Below are positions 53,897-62,082 of a DNA stretch of 64,000 nt, one piece after another. The notes beneath the pieces are model-generated. The model did not search any database and was not told the origin of the DNA. It saw only the letters and a program-made list of their open reading frames with translations. Source of the DNA: Actinomycetes bacterium (GTDB lineage Bacteria; Actinomycetota; Acidimicrobiia; Acidimicrobiales; Aldehydirespiratoraceae); the NCBI GenBank assembly GCA_024276495.1, contig JAJRXC010000005.1, positions 1 through 64,000 of the forward strand. Direction: 5' to 3'. Every line of letters begins with the position of its first letter. Positions within the stretch are counted from its first letter, which is position 1. Position numbers and translations under genes: made by a program.

Positions 53897-54666
53897 GACG
53901 ATTCGTGGATCGGACCGTGCTCGTCACCGGTGCGTCGCGAGGAATCGGTGCCGCGACCGCGATCGCGTTCGCCGAGGAAGGCGCTCGGGTCGCGATCAAC
54001 TATCGAGCCGACGCCGCCGGCGCGCGCGACACGCTCGCCACGATCGAGGCCGCGGGAGGAAGCGCCGCCGTCTTTCGGGCCGATGTCGGTGTCATCGCCG
54101 ATGTCGAACAGCTCGCCGACAAGGTACGAGAGACCCTCGGCCCGGTGTCGATCCTGGTGAACAACGCCGCGATGATGGAACGCAGTCCGTTTCTCGAGCT
54201 GAGCCTCGACGATTTCGAGGCGGTGTGGAGAGCCAATGTTCGGGGCGTCTTCCAGCTGAGCCGGCGGGTCGCGGCCGACATGGTCGAGCGGGGCGAACGC
54301 GGCGCCATCGTGCACCTCAGCTCGATTCTCGCCAGGCTCGCCGTCGCCAACCGCACCGCGTACATCGCGTCGAAGGGAGCGATCGAGGGGCTGACCCGCG
54401 CGATGGCCCTCGACCTCGCTCCGCATGGCATCAGGGTCAACGCGGTCGCGCCGGGTCTCGTCGCGACCGAGGCACTCCTGGGCGGCATGCCCGATCCCGA
54501 GTTGCAGGCGGCGATCCAGCGCCACATCCCCGGCGGTCGCTTCGGTCGGCCGGAGGAGGTCATGTCCGCGATCTTGTTCGTGGCGTCGCCCGACGCGAGC
54601 TATCTGAACGGCGCGATCGTCCCGGTCGATGCCGGTCTCGGCGCTAGGGAAGCAGGCCCCGCATGA
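53893..54666 (+). CDS. SDR oxidoreductase in the E1/E2/Mch operon
   Basis: A 257-residue classical SDR. It has TGASRGIG near residue 12, NNAAMM, LSSILA with the catalytic Ser, YIASKGA and the closing NGAIVPVDAGLGA. It resembles 3-oxoacyl-ACP reductase (FabG-like) dehydrogenases with NADPH-type beta-1/beta-2 basic residues (NYRADAAGARD). Both ends have 4-base overlaps with neighbours (ATGA), so it is an integral step of the pathway. The substrate is unknown. Confidence 0.88.
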   Translation: MRRFVDRTVLVTGASRGIGAATAIAFAEEGARVAINYRADAAGARDTLATIEAAGGSAAVFRADVGVIADVEQLADKVRETLGPVSILVNNAAMMERSPFLELSLDDFEAVWRANVRGVFQLSRRVAADMVERGERGAIVHLSSILARLAVANRTAYIASKGAIEGLTRAMALDLAPHGIRVNAVAPGLVATEALLGGMPDPELQAAIQRHIPGGRFGRPEEVMSAILFVASPDASYLNGAIVPVDAGLGAREAGPA

Positions 54667-55625
54667 ACATCAGCATCAACCGTGAGGCGATGAAGACCGT
54701 CCGCGTGATCCTCGAGGATGCCGACGCCCTCGGTGTCACCGTCGAGACCCTCGCGAACGGTGCCACCGTCATCGACATGGGACTCGTGGCCAAGGGTGGC
54801 TGGCGGGCAGCCCGCTTGTACACCCTCGTCACCATCGGCGGGCTCGGCGAGGTGAGCTATGAGCCGTTCGAGGTCGCCGGACGGATGCTCAGCGCCGTGC
54901 GGGTCATGATCGATCATCCGATCGAGGGCTGCGTCGCGTCCCAGATCGCGGGTTGGCGGCTCGAGTCGCCGGGCAAGGAGCACGCGGCCATCCTCGCTGG
55001 TCCCGGCCGGGCGTTGAACCGGGTGTCGCTCGATCACTACTTCGACTGGACCGACTATCGCGACGATCACCACGAGGCGGTTGTCGCGATTCAGGCGTCC
55101 GAGCCGATCTCGTCGGAGATGTGCGACCTGATCGCGTCGTCATGTCATGTCGAGGCCGACGACCTCTATGTCCTCATCGCCCCGAATCGCAGCCTCGTCT
55201 GTGCCGTGCAGGTTGCCGCCCGCATCGTCGAACAGACGCTCCACCGTCTCGCCGAGGAGGGCATGGATCTTCGGGGTCTCCGACATGCCTACGGCTTCGG
55301 GGTGATCCCGCCGCTCGTCGACGACGACATGATCTCGATGGGGCGCATCAACGACAGCCTCCTCTACGGGGGGATCGCGAACATCGCCGTCGAAAGCACC
55401 GATGACGAGTGTCGTCGGCTCGTGTCAAAGGTGATCTCGTCGGCCTGCGATGTCTACGGACGCCCGTTCATCGAGATCTACGACGACGCCGGTCGCGACT
55501 TCTACGAGATCCCGATCGAGTTGCACTCTCCCGCCGAGGTGCACCTCAACAACGTGACCACCGGCAACACGTTCAGCGCCGGCTCCGTCAACCACACGGT
55601 TCTCGAGGAGTCGTTCTTCGGATGA
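54663..55625 (+). CDS. Methenyltetrahydromethanopterin cyclohydrolase homologue (Mch-like)
   Basis: A 320-residue protein matching Mch over its whole length. It has NGATVIDMG (32-40), IGGLGEV (58-64), VQVAARIVEQTLHRL (182-196), AYGFGVIPPLVDDDMISMGRINDSLLYGG (209-237) and RPFIEIYDDAGRDFYEI then PAEVHLNNVTTG (267-301). Arg187 and Glu190 sit where the proposed catalytic Arg/Glu pair of Methanopyrus Mch occurs (numbering from memory). Mch hydrolyses the cyclic amidinium of methenyl-H4MPT to formyl-H4MPT. H4MPT is not known from actinobacteria, so either a related pterin or a new cyclic amidine is the substrate. Overlaps both neighbours by 4 bases. Confidence 0.85.
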   Translation: MNISINREAMKTVRVILEDADALGVTVETLANGATVIDMGLVAKGGWRAARLYTLVTIGGLGEVSYEPFEVAGRMLSAVRVMIDHPIEGCVASQIAGWRLESPGKEHAAILAGPGRALNRVSLDHYFDWTDYRDDHHEAVVAIQASEPISSEMCDLIASSCHVEADDLYVLIAPNRSLVCAVQVAARIVEQTLHRLAEEGMDLRGLRHAYGFGVIPPLVDDDMISMGRINDSLLYGGIANIAVESTDDECRRLVSKVISSACDVYGRPFIEIYDDAGRDFYEIPIELHSPAEVHLNNVTTGNTFSAGSVNHTVLEESFFG

Positions 55626-56380
55626 CGGAACCCTCGCTGGCCGGAAAGGTCGCGATCATCACCGGCGGCGGCTCCGGCGTCGGCGCGGAGACGGCGGTGG
55701 CGCTGGCCCGCATGGGCGTGCACGCCGTCGTGACCGGGCGTCGGGAGAGCCGCCTGCGTGAGGTGTCGGAATCCCTCGCCACCCCCGGTCTGCCCGTGGC
55801 CGCGGATCTCACCGAGCCCGGCACCCCCGATCGTGTCGTTGCCGCCGCGGTCGACCGATTCGCCCGACTCGACATCGTCGTGCACGCGGCGGGAATCTTC
55901 GAGAAGCGGCCTCTCTCGGCGACCGACGACGAGTTCTGGCAACGCGTCATCGATGTGAACCTGACGGCGGTGGTCGCGCTCAGCCGCTCGGCGTGGCCGC
56001 AGCTGTGCGCCGAGGCAGGACAGGTCGTGCTCGTCAGCAGCGTTGCCGCGGAGAGAGGGTTCCCCGGCAACAGCGCCTACGCCGCGTCGAAGGGCGCGGT
56101 GCGCGCCTTCGGCGAGGTGCTCCGGGTCGAGGGGCGCCCCCACGGGGTACGGGTGATCACCGTGGCGCCCGCCCAGATCGACACCGAGCTCTGGGATGGG
56201 AAGGCGCCGCCCGAGGTGCGGGCCGAGATGATGCGACCGGCCGGCGTCGGTGGCCTGATCGCGGCGCTCGTGTCGTCGGATCGCAGCATCGACTTCTCCC
56301 CGATCACGATCGAGCCCCCGTTCGACCCGTGGGACCGATCGATCGACGGGCGGGGCACCGTTCACCGGGAGGAACCATGA
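55622..56380 (+). CDS. SDR oxidoreductase following the Mch-like gene
   Basis: A 252-residue SDR. It has TGGGSGVG near residue 15, VHAAGIF, LVSSVAAERG with the catalytic Ser, YAASKGA and the PAQIDTELWDG loop. The C-terminal region departs from classical SDRs: it lacks the GG-containing end motif and closes with SIDFSPITIEPPFDPWDRS. This hints at an altered substrate pocket. Its start overlaps the Mch-like stop, and its stop overlaps the regulator start. Confidence 0.85.
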   Translation: MTEPSLAGKVAIITGGGSGVGAETAVALARMGVHAVVTGRRESRLREVSESLATPGLPVAADLTEPGTPDRVVAAAVDRFARLDIVVHAAGIFEKRPLSATDDEFWQRVIDVNLTAVVALSRSAWPQLCAEAGQVVLVSSVAAERGFPGNSAYAASKGAVRAFGEVLRVEGRPHGVRVITVAPAQIDTELWDGKAPPEVRAEMMRPAGVGGLIAALVSSDRSIDFSPITIEPPFDPWDRSIDGRGTVHREEP

Positions 56381-56913
56381 AGGTCGGCAAGCAGCTCAAA
56401 CGGCGCCGAACCGAACTCCAGATGAGTCAACGAGAGGTCGCCGAGCTGACCGACCTCAGCGTCGGTTTCCTGTCGCAGTTGGAGAACGACCAGGTCTCGC
56501 CGTCGCTCAACTCTCTCGAACGTCTCGCGGGCGCGCTCCGTACGCCGATCTACGAGTTCCTCTCCTCCGACGAACGCGATCCGGTGGTCCGCGCGTCGCA
56601 ACGCCCCACGCACGCGCTCGGATCAACCGACGTTCGGGTGGAGTTGCTCACCAACTTCCCGAACTGGCAGATGTTGCCGTTCTCGCGGGTGTTGGCGGTC
56701 GGCGAGAAGTACGAAGCGGTCCGAATCGAACGGGCCCGCGAAGAGTGGATGTACGTGGTCGCCGGCGCGATGGAGATCCAGCTGACCGACCACGAGCCCT
56801 ACGAGCTTCGCGTCGGCGATTCGATCCACTTCCCCAGCAGTCGCCTCGAGACGGTCGACTCCGTCGGCGACGAACCCCTGGAGTTGATCTGCATGATGAC
56901 CCCACCGGCCTAG
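56377..56913 (+). CDS. XRE-cupin transcriptional regulator
   Basis: A 178-residue regulator. An N-terminal HTH_3 domain (residues 1-60: RRTELQMSQREVAELTDLSVGFLSQLENDQVSPSLNSL) is joined to a C-terminal cupin barrel (about 100-175, WMYVVAGAMEIQL...GDSIHFPSS). Such proteins sense small catabolic intermediates with the cupin. It is the last gene of the E1/E2/Mch operon and a likely autoregulator of both this operon and the divergent importer. Its end overlaps the convergent luciferase-like gene by 4 bases. Confidence 0.9.
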   Translation: MKVGKQLKRRRTELQMSQREVAELTDLSVGFLSQLENDQVSPSLNSLERLAGALRTPIYEFLSSDERDPVVRASQRPTHALGSTDVRVELLTNFPNWQMLPFSRVLAVGEKYEAVRIERAREEWMYVVAGAMEIQLTDHEPYELRVGDSIHFPSSRLETVDSVGDEPLELICMMTPPA

Positions 56914-57893
56914 TCGCGATGGTGGGATCCCGGCGGGGCCGCTCCCCGGACGATCTCGGCGACATCGCGCAACAGCCTCCGGTTGCCGTCGAGTCCCGGT
57001 GCGATGATGTTGATGAAGAATCCGTCGAGGGCGTGTCGGGTGATCATCTCCTCGAGCTGTGATCGGCACTGCGCGGGTGAACCGGCGATCTGGTATGCCC
57101 CGACCATCTCGTCGCTCACCAACGGCGCCAACGCGGCGGCGCCGCCCCGCTCGAACGCGGCGCGCATCGCGGCGATGGTGGCATCGTCGATTCCGAGGTT
57201 GCTCAGCACGCGGGGCGGGCTGTCGAGAATCGCGTAGGCGTAGAGGCTCCGGGCCTCCTCGATCATCTCCGGCGTGAAGGCCAACCGGTCGAGGTACATG
57301 TGGGTCAGGTCTCTCCCGGCTCGGGTGGCGATCTCGATCGCGTCGCCGAGATCGGCCTTGGCCATCAGCACGAGACCGTCCGCCTCGCGCCCCGCGAGCT
57401 CGAGGATGCGTTCACCGCGGGCTGCGACCCAGATCGGGATCGACTGTGGGCCGTGGCTCAGCTGCGCCCCGTCGAGTCGCAGGCGGCGTCCCTCCCATTC
57501 GACTGGTTCACCCCGCCACAGCGAACGGAGGATCTCGATCGTGTCGGCGAGCACCGCCCGTGGCGCGACGCGTTCGATCCCCATCGGCTGAAGGACCATC
57601 GTGCCGCCGGCCACCAGGGTGACGAACGCCCGGCCGTGGCTCAGCTCGTTGACCGTCGCCAACGCGGCCGCGGTGGCGGCCGGATGACGGGTGTATCCGT
57701 TGGTGACGACACCGAGCCGAATCGATTCCGTGGTGCCGGCGGCCGCGCCGAGGCACACGAAGACGTCCTGCATGAGCCCCTCGTCGGCGACCATGCAGTA
57801 CTCGTAGCCGAGCTCCTCGGCCACGCGGACCGTGTCGACGATCTCGGCGACCGGCATGGCCGGAACGATCTGGCAGCCGAGCCCGATGCTCAT
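56910..57893 (-). CDS. Luciferase-like monooxygenase / F420-dependent oxidoreductase family (Mer-type fold)
   Basis: A 327-residue TIM-barrel protein of the LLM superfamily. It has YEYCMVADEGLMQDVFVCLGAAAG, RLGVVTNGYTRHPAATAAALATVNELSHGR, and WVAARGERILELAGREADGLVL with the flavin/F420 phosphate site. The family includes methylene-H4MPT reductase (Mer), F420-dependent dehydrogenases and FMN monooxygenases. The sequence alone does not choose the cofactor. The start ATG 57893 overlaps the upstream SDR stop. It converges with the Mch operon and may use the same carrier chemistry (inference). Confidence 0.86.
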   Translation of the reverse strand: MSIGLGCQIVPAMPVAEIVDTVRVAEELGYEYCMVADEGLMQDVFVCLGAAAGTTESIRLGVVTNGYTRHPAATAAALATVNELSHGRAFVTLVAGGTMVLQPMGIERVAPRAVLADTIEILRSLWRGEPVEWEGRRLRLDGAQLSHGPQSIPIWVAARGERILELAGREADGLVLMAKADLGDAIEIATRAGRDLTHMYLDRLAFTPEMIEEARSLYAYAILDSPPRVLSNLGIDDATIAAMRAAFERGGAAALAPLVSDEMVGAYQIAGSPAQCRSQLEEMITRHALDGFFINIIAPGLDGNRRLLRDVAEIVRGAAPPGSHHRD

Positions 57894-58675
57894 CGTGGCG
57901 CCGGGGCCCAGTCGCCGTTGGCCGAGTAGCCGCCGTCGACGCCCAGCACCTGACCCGTGATGAACCGGGCCCGATCCGACGAGAGGAACACCACGGCGTC
58001 GGCGATCTCGTCGGGCTGGGCGAGACGGCCGAGGGGTATCCGTTCGGCGATCCGGTCGAGCGGGAGGAGCCCGGAGGTGCCGAGTTGCTCGATGGCTTCG
58101 GTCGCGACGTGGCTCGGCGCGACCGCGTTGACACAGATCCCGTGGGGGCCCCATTCGAGGGCGAGGGCTCTCGTCATCGCGTCGAGCCCTGCCTTCGCGG
58201 CTCCATAGGCGGCCTTGCCGTGCATCGGGTGGGTCGACGAGACGCTGCTGAGATGCACGATCCGACCCTCGACACCGGCGGTCGTCAGGGCCCGGGCGAA
58301 CGCCTGGGACAAGAAGAAGGCGCCGTCGAGGCCCACATGGACCACCTGTGCCCATTCGTCCGGGTCCTGCTCGAGTGCCGGAGACTCCCGGTAGAGCACG
58401 GCACAGTTCACGAGCAGATCCGGGAACGGTCCGGCGTCAGCGGCGTCGGCCACGAGACCCGCGCATTGGGCCGGATCGACGATGTCGACGACCGCCGAAC
58501 GGGCGGTGGCGCCCACCGCGGAGATCTCGGCCGCGGCGGCCGCGGCCAGCTCACCGTCGAGGTCGGCGACGGTGACGACGGCTCCTGCCGCAGCCAGCGC
58601 GTGGGCGCAGCGCCGGCCGATCCCGCGGGCCGCGCCGACGACGATGACATGGTGTCCGCTGAGCTCGTCGTCCAT
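57890..58675 (-). CDS. SDR oxidoreductase coupled to the luciferase-like gene
   Basis: A 261-residue SDR. It has VGAARGIG near residue 13, VADLDGEL (NAD-preferring acidic residue after beta-2), VNCAVLY in place of NNAG, LSSVSSTHP, YGAAKAG and GQVLGVDGGYSANGDW. A GGGAGG-type ribosome site precedes ATG 58675. This is the third SDR at this locus besides the two in the convergent operon, which suggests several oxidoreductive steps in the pathway. Confidence 0.88.
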   Translation of the reverse strand: MDDELSGHHVIVVGAARGIGRRCAHALAAAGAVVTVADLDGELAAAAAAEISAVGATARSAVVDIVDPAQCAGLVADAADAGPFPDLLVNCAVLYRESPALEQDPDEWAQVVHVGLDGAFFLSQAFARALTTAGVEGRIVHLSSVSSTHPMHGKAAYGAAKAGLDAMTRALALEWGPHGICVNAVAPSHVATEAIEQLGTSGLLPLDRIAERIPLGRLAQPDEIADAVVFLSSDRARFITGQVLGVDGGYSANGDWAPAPR

Positions 58676-58694
58676 GCGACCGCCTCCCGGACCG

Positions 58695-58700
58695 ACCCTA
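58695..58700 (-). promoter_or_regulatory. -10 box (TAGGGT) for SDR/luciferase-like operon
   Basis: On the minus strand TAGGGT lies 19 bases before the ATG at 58675, with GGGAGG between them, so this mRNA is leadered. Confidence 0.45.
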
Positions 58701-58777
58701 CTTCAGGCGAGAATCCGCTCGTCACCGGCCGGCTCGCCAGGTCCCGGTTCCGTTCGGCGATGGCGGATGGTCGACGC

Positions 58778-60133
58778 TCAGACGGGGTCGATGGATGCCG
58801 TGCAGTCGGCGATCGACGTCGGTCGTCCGAAGTGGATGCGGTCGACCTCGACCCATGGTCGAGGGTCGCTCTCCCAGGCGTTGGCCACGATCCCGACTTG
58901 CAGCTCGGCGCCGAAGTCGGGACGACTGTGGGTGATCTGGTCCATGGTCCAGGTTGCCGTGTCGGGGGCTCCGGTGAAGTACCGGATCTCCGAGCCGACT
59001 CGGCAGATCAACAGTCGGTACGTCGTCGTGGCGATGGGTTGGAGTTGCAGGACCGACGATCCGTCGACGGTGGTCTTGACCTCGCGGGCGAATCCGCTCG
59101 CGTCGGTCTGCCCCCCGATGTTGAACATGACCCAGTCGTTGGGCTGGTCGCCGTCGCGCAGCACGAAGCCGCCGGAGTTGTAGCCGTTGCCCGGTGCGGT
59201 GTCACCCGTCGGGTCGTCGATCGACACCACCTTCAGGCGGATCGCGGCGGCGAAGTCGCCGCGGACGTTCTGGTAGGCGAAGGGCCCCTCGCTCGTCGCG
59301 TACCATCCGTTGTTGTCGAAGTCGCGGGGCACGATGACGAGGGCTCCGGCGGCCGACGAGTCGATGTCGATGCGGTCGGCGGTTCCGCCGTTGTGGACCT
59401 GCCACACCGAGGGATCTCCCGCGAGGAGGTCGGTCGGTCCGGCGTCGAACTCGTCGTCGACCGGCCCGCTCGGTCCCGGCTGGTTCCCGCACGGCAGCGA
59501 CGAGTTGTCGACGTCCACCGTCGGCTCCCCCTTGTAGCGCCAGAAGAAGGCAGCGAGTTGGCCCCGGGTGACGGGGGCGTCGGGGGAGAAGGTGGTGGCC
59601 GACGTGCCGGTGGTGATTCCCGTGGTCGCCATCCACGAGACGGCGCCCTGCTGCCAGGGGGCGATGACGTCGACGAACGGATGAGCGGACGCGGCAGGGT
59701 TGTCGGCGAGGCGCCACAACAACGCGGCGAGCTGCCCGCGGGTGAGGGGCTCGTCGGGCGAGTAGGTGGTCGGGGTCGTCCCCGTGGTGATGTCGTTGGC
59801 GGCCATCCACGAGACCGCGTCGTCCTGCCACGAGGCGGAGATGTCGTCGAACGAGTGGCCGGCCGCAGCCGGTCGGCCCTCCATCCGCCACATGAACGCC
59901 GCGGCTTGGCCGCGGGTGACCGTGTCGCCGGGGGAGAAGCATCCCGGCGCGGTCCCGGTGGTGATGTCGTTGTCGACCATCCACTGGACGGCTTCGGTGT
60001 AGAAGGCGGTCGGGCCGACATCACCGAAACCGGCTGCTCCGGACGCGGGTGACGCTCCGATGGTGAGACCGCCGGTCATCGCGGCCACGATGGCCGCGCC
60101 TCGAAGGCGCGCTGACACCGGGAAAGGACTCAT
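58778..60133 (-). CDS. SLH-repeat surface protein with C-terminal beta-sandwich domain
   Basis: A 451-residue exported protein. A signal peptide ends near ASPASGAAG (about residue 34). Three SLH-type repeats follow (about 35-205), each with ITTGTxP and a TRGQxAAxxWR helix. After a Pro/Gly linker, the C-terminal 230 residues (DEFDAGPTDLLAGDPSVWQVHNG...) look like a DUF1349/concanavalin-like carbohydrate-binding sandwich. It probably sits on the S-layer and binds glycans (inference). A GAGAGGA site lies just before ATG 60133. It shares repeat type with the protein at 10350-11492. Confidence 0.8.
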   Translation of the reverse strand: MSPFPVSARLRGAAIVAAMTGGLTIGASPASGAAGFGDVGPTAFYTEAVQWMVDNDITTGTAPGCFSPGDTVTRGQAAAFMWRMEGRPAAAGHSFDDISASWQDDAVSWMAANDITTGTTPTTYSPDEPLTRGQLAALLWRLADNPAASAHPFVDVIAPWQQGAVSWMATTGITTGTSATTFSPDAPVTRGQLAAFFWRYKGEPTVDVDNSSLPCGNQPGPSGPVDDEFDAGPTDLLAGDPSVWQVHNGGTADRIDIDSSAAGALVIVPRDFDNNGWYATSEGPFAYQNVRGDFAAAIRLKVVSIDDPTGDTAPGNGYNSGGFVLRDGDQPNDWVMFNIGGQTDASGFAREVKTTVDGSSVLQLQPIATTTYRLLICRVGSEIRYFTGAPDTATWTMDQITHSRPDFGAELQVGIVANAWESDPRPWVEVDRIHFGRPTSIADCTASIDPV

Positions 60134-60226
60134 GGTCCTCTCTCGGTGGTCGGGGTCGTGAACTTGAGGGCCCCACACGGCGGCCGGGTCGACCGGCCGC
60201 CGCGTCGCGGCATCGACGGGGTTGGC

Positions 60227-60661
60227 TCAGGCGGGCGTGGACTCCGCCTCGATCGCCGTTGCGGCGCCCGAGCCGATGCTGATCTTGCGGGGCTTGGCTC
60301 GTTCGGCCACGGGGATTCGCAGGGTCAGCACGCCATCACTCAGGTTGGCTTCGATGCCGTCGGCGTCGAGTCCGTCACCGAGATGGACCTGACGTCGGAA
60401 GCTGCCACGGGGGCGTTCCGCGAGATACATGCGGTCGTCGTCTTCGACGTGCCAGTTCCGCTCGGCGGAGAGGGTCAAGACGTTGCGCTCGACGTTGATG
60501 TCGAGGCTCTCCGGGGAGACGCCGGGAAGGTCGACATGGACCCAGACGTCACCGCCCCGACGGTAGGCATCCATCGGCATGGGATGTCCGCCGGCGGCCC
60601 TGGCGCCGAGCCGGTTGAAGAGGGCATCGACCTCGCGGAAGGGATCGTTTTGGAACAGCAT
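60227..60661 (-). CDS. Small heat-shock protein (Hsp20/alpha-crystallin)
   Basis: A 144-residue Hsp20. The N-terminal arm (MLFQNDPFREVDALFNRLG) precedes the alpha-crystallin domain (about 35-125, VHVDLPGVSPESLDINVERNVLTLSAER), and the conserved A-x-L-x-x-GVL-type motif is ANLSDGVLTLRIPV. The C-terminal IxI-like stretch is RKISIGSG. It is an ATP-independent holdase. AAAGGAG is 7-8 bases before ATG 60661. Two GTGAAAGG direct repeats spaced by 20 bases and an inverted repeat lie upstream, likely stress-control sites. Confidence 0.93.
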   Translation of the reverse strand: MLFQNDPFREVDALFNRLGARAAGGHPMPMDAYRRGGDVWVHVDLPGVSPESLDINVERNVLTLSAERNWHVEDDDRMYLAERPRGSFRRQVHLGDGLDADGIEANLSDGVLTLRIPVAERAKPRKISIGSGAATAIEAESTPA

Positions 60662-60686
60662 TGTGAACTCCTTTGATCGAGGGTTG

Positions 60687-60715
60687 CCTTTCACAACGAG
60701 TGAATACCTTTCACT
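60687..60715. promoter_or_regulatory. Repeat array upstream of hsp20
   Basis: CCTTTCAC occurs at 60687-60694 and 60707-60714, exactly 20 bases apart (two helical turns). The second copy is part of an inverted repeat AGTGAA-TACCT-TTCACT (60699-60715). It does not match CIRCE or the HspR HAIR consensus as I recall them, so a different heat-shock regulator, or the divergent TetR, may bind here. Confidence 0.55.
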
Positions 60716-60761
60716 ATTCCAGAAAGAATCACATTTGTGGTCACGAGTCAACACCAGCGGG

Positions 60762-60767
60762 TAGGGT
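60762..60767 (+). promoter_or_regulatory. -10 box (TAGGGT) for tetR, leaderless
   Basis: TAGGGT is exactly 6 bases before ATG 60774. Confidence 0.6.
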
Positions 60768-60773
60768 CGACGA

Positions 60774-61346
60774 ATGGCTGGACGCACCGCCGCCCGTGGA
60801 GATTCTCGCCGCCTCGACGTCGCCACCGTCACCGCCTCGGCGATGTCGGTCGTCGACCGCCTCGGCTTCGACGCCCTGAGCCTCTCCGCGGTCGCCGAAG
60901 CGCTCGGGGTCGGCCCCTCGGCGCTGTACCGTCACGTCGACGGGCTCGGCGGCCTCCGAGAGACGGTGGCGGTCGAATCGACCCGCCTCCTCACCGATGC
61001 CGTGCGCAACGCGGCGATCGGAACCGCCGGCGACGACGCGCTGCATGCCGTCGCCGCGGCCTACCGGCTGTACGCAGAGGAGAACCCCGACTACTTCACG
61101 GCCATCATCCAGGTCCGGTCGACCGGACAGTCGATGGCCGCGGCCAGAGACGAGCTCGACTCGGTGTTCGCCCTCCTCTACCGGGCCCGCGGCGTCGCCG
61201 AGCCGACGGCGGGGGTCAACGCCCGAAACGCCCGCAGCGCGATCCACGGCTTCCTCGTGCTGCAACACACCGGAAGCGGCGCGGCGACGGTCGACGACGA
61301 CTATCGGGCGCTCATCGAAGGACTCTGCCGGGTCCACGACGCCTGA
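60774..61346 (+). CDS. TetR-family transcriptional regulator
   Basis: A 190-residue regulator. The HTH covers about residues 15-62 (ASAMSVVDRLGFDALSLSAVAEALGVGPSALYRHVDGLGGL), and the C-terminal domain resembles the TetR_C_33/WHG type. It diverges from hsp20 across 112 bases and could control it, but a TetR regulator of a small heat-shock gene would be unusual. It converges with the GlnR-like gene 25 bases downstream. Confidence 0.88.
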   Translation: MAGRTAARGDSRRLDVATVTASAMSVVDRLGFDALSLSAVAEALGVGPSALYRHVDGLGGLRETVAVESTRLLTDAVRNAAIGTAGDDALHAVAAAYRLYAEENPDYFTAIIQVRSTGQSMAAARDELDSVFALLYRARGVAEPTAGVNARNARSAIHGFLVLQHTGSGAATVDDDYRALIEGLCRVHDA

Positions 61347-61371
61347 CGGAGAAACCGGCGAGACGCCGAGC

Positions 61372-62082
61372 TCACACCCACCGGCTCCGGCCGAAGCTGT
61401 AGCCGACCGAGCGGATCGTCTGGATCAGCCCGGCGTGCTCCTCGCCGAGCTTGGCCCGGAGACGACGCACGTGCACGTCGACCGTGCGGGCACCACCGTA
61501 GTAGTCGTAGCCCCACACCCGATTCAGCAACGTCTCGCGGGTGAAGACCTTGCCCGGATGGGCCGCGAGGAACTTCAAGAGCTCGTACTCCATGTAGGTG
61601 AGGTCCAACGGCTTGCCGTCGATCACCGCCTGATACGTCTCGAGGTTCATGGCGAGCGGGCCGTACTCGATCAGATCGATGTCCTCGGCCCGACCCGATC
61701 GGCGGAAAAGGTGCTTGAGCCGCGTCTCGAACTCGATCGGCTGGAACGGATGCAGGCAGAAGTCGTCGAACAGGTCCTCTCGGGGGTCGAGCTCGGAGAG
61801 CTGCCCGCCGTTCACCAGGAGCAGCACCGAGTCGACGTTGATGTCGCCGTTGCGGATCGCCCGGCAAAAGCGCAGCGCACCGTCGAGACCGGCCGGGCCG
61901 ACCGGACCGCCCATCCCCACCGTGTGGGTCGCCATCACGATGGCGCCCACCCAGCCGTCGGCCGGCTCGTCGCGGCGCGCCGCGTCGATGTCGGCCGCGC
62001 CCTTCCACGGCCACCCGCCGATGTCGAGCGCCTGGGCCAGCTCCGGGGCGACCGGCTCGGGGAAGACGAGAAGGGGTTCCAT
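61372..62082 (-). CDS. GlnR-like winged-helix regulator with degenerate receiver
   Basis: A 236-residue OmpR-type protein. The N-terminal part (1-125) has receiver-like strands, but no phospho-acceptor aspartate is visible at the end of beta-3 (GAIVMATHT), and the usual KP reads HPFQP, so phosphorylation is unlikely. The C-terminal winged helix (about 140-235) is canonical (YMEYELLKFLAAHPGKVFTRETLLNRVWGYDY...RTVDVHVRRLRAKL). GlnR of actinobacteria is an orphan regulator of this type that controls nitrogen genes. The start shares one base with the glnA stop (TGATG), which supports a nitrogen role. Confidence 0.82.
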   Translation of the reverse strand: MEPLLVFPEPVAPELAQALDIGGWPWKGAADIDAARRDEPADGWVGAIVMATHTVGMGGPVGPAGLDGALRFCRAIRNGDINVDSVLLLVNGGQLSELDPREDLFDDFCLHPFQPIEFETRLKHLFRRSGRAEDIDLIEYGPLAMNLETYQAVIDGKPLDLTYMEYELLKFLAAHPGKVFTRETLLNRVWGYDYYGGARTVDVHVRRLRAKLGEEHAGLIQTIRSVGYSFGRSRWV

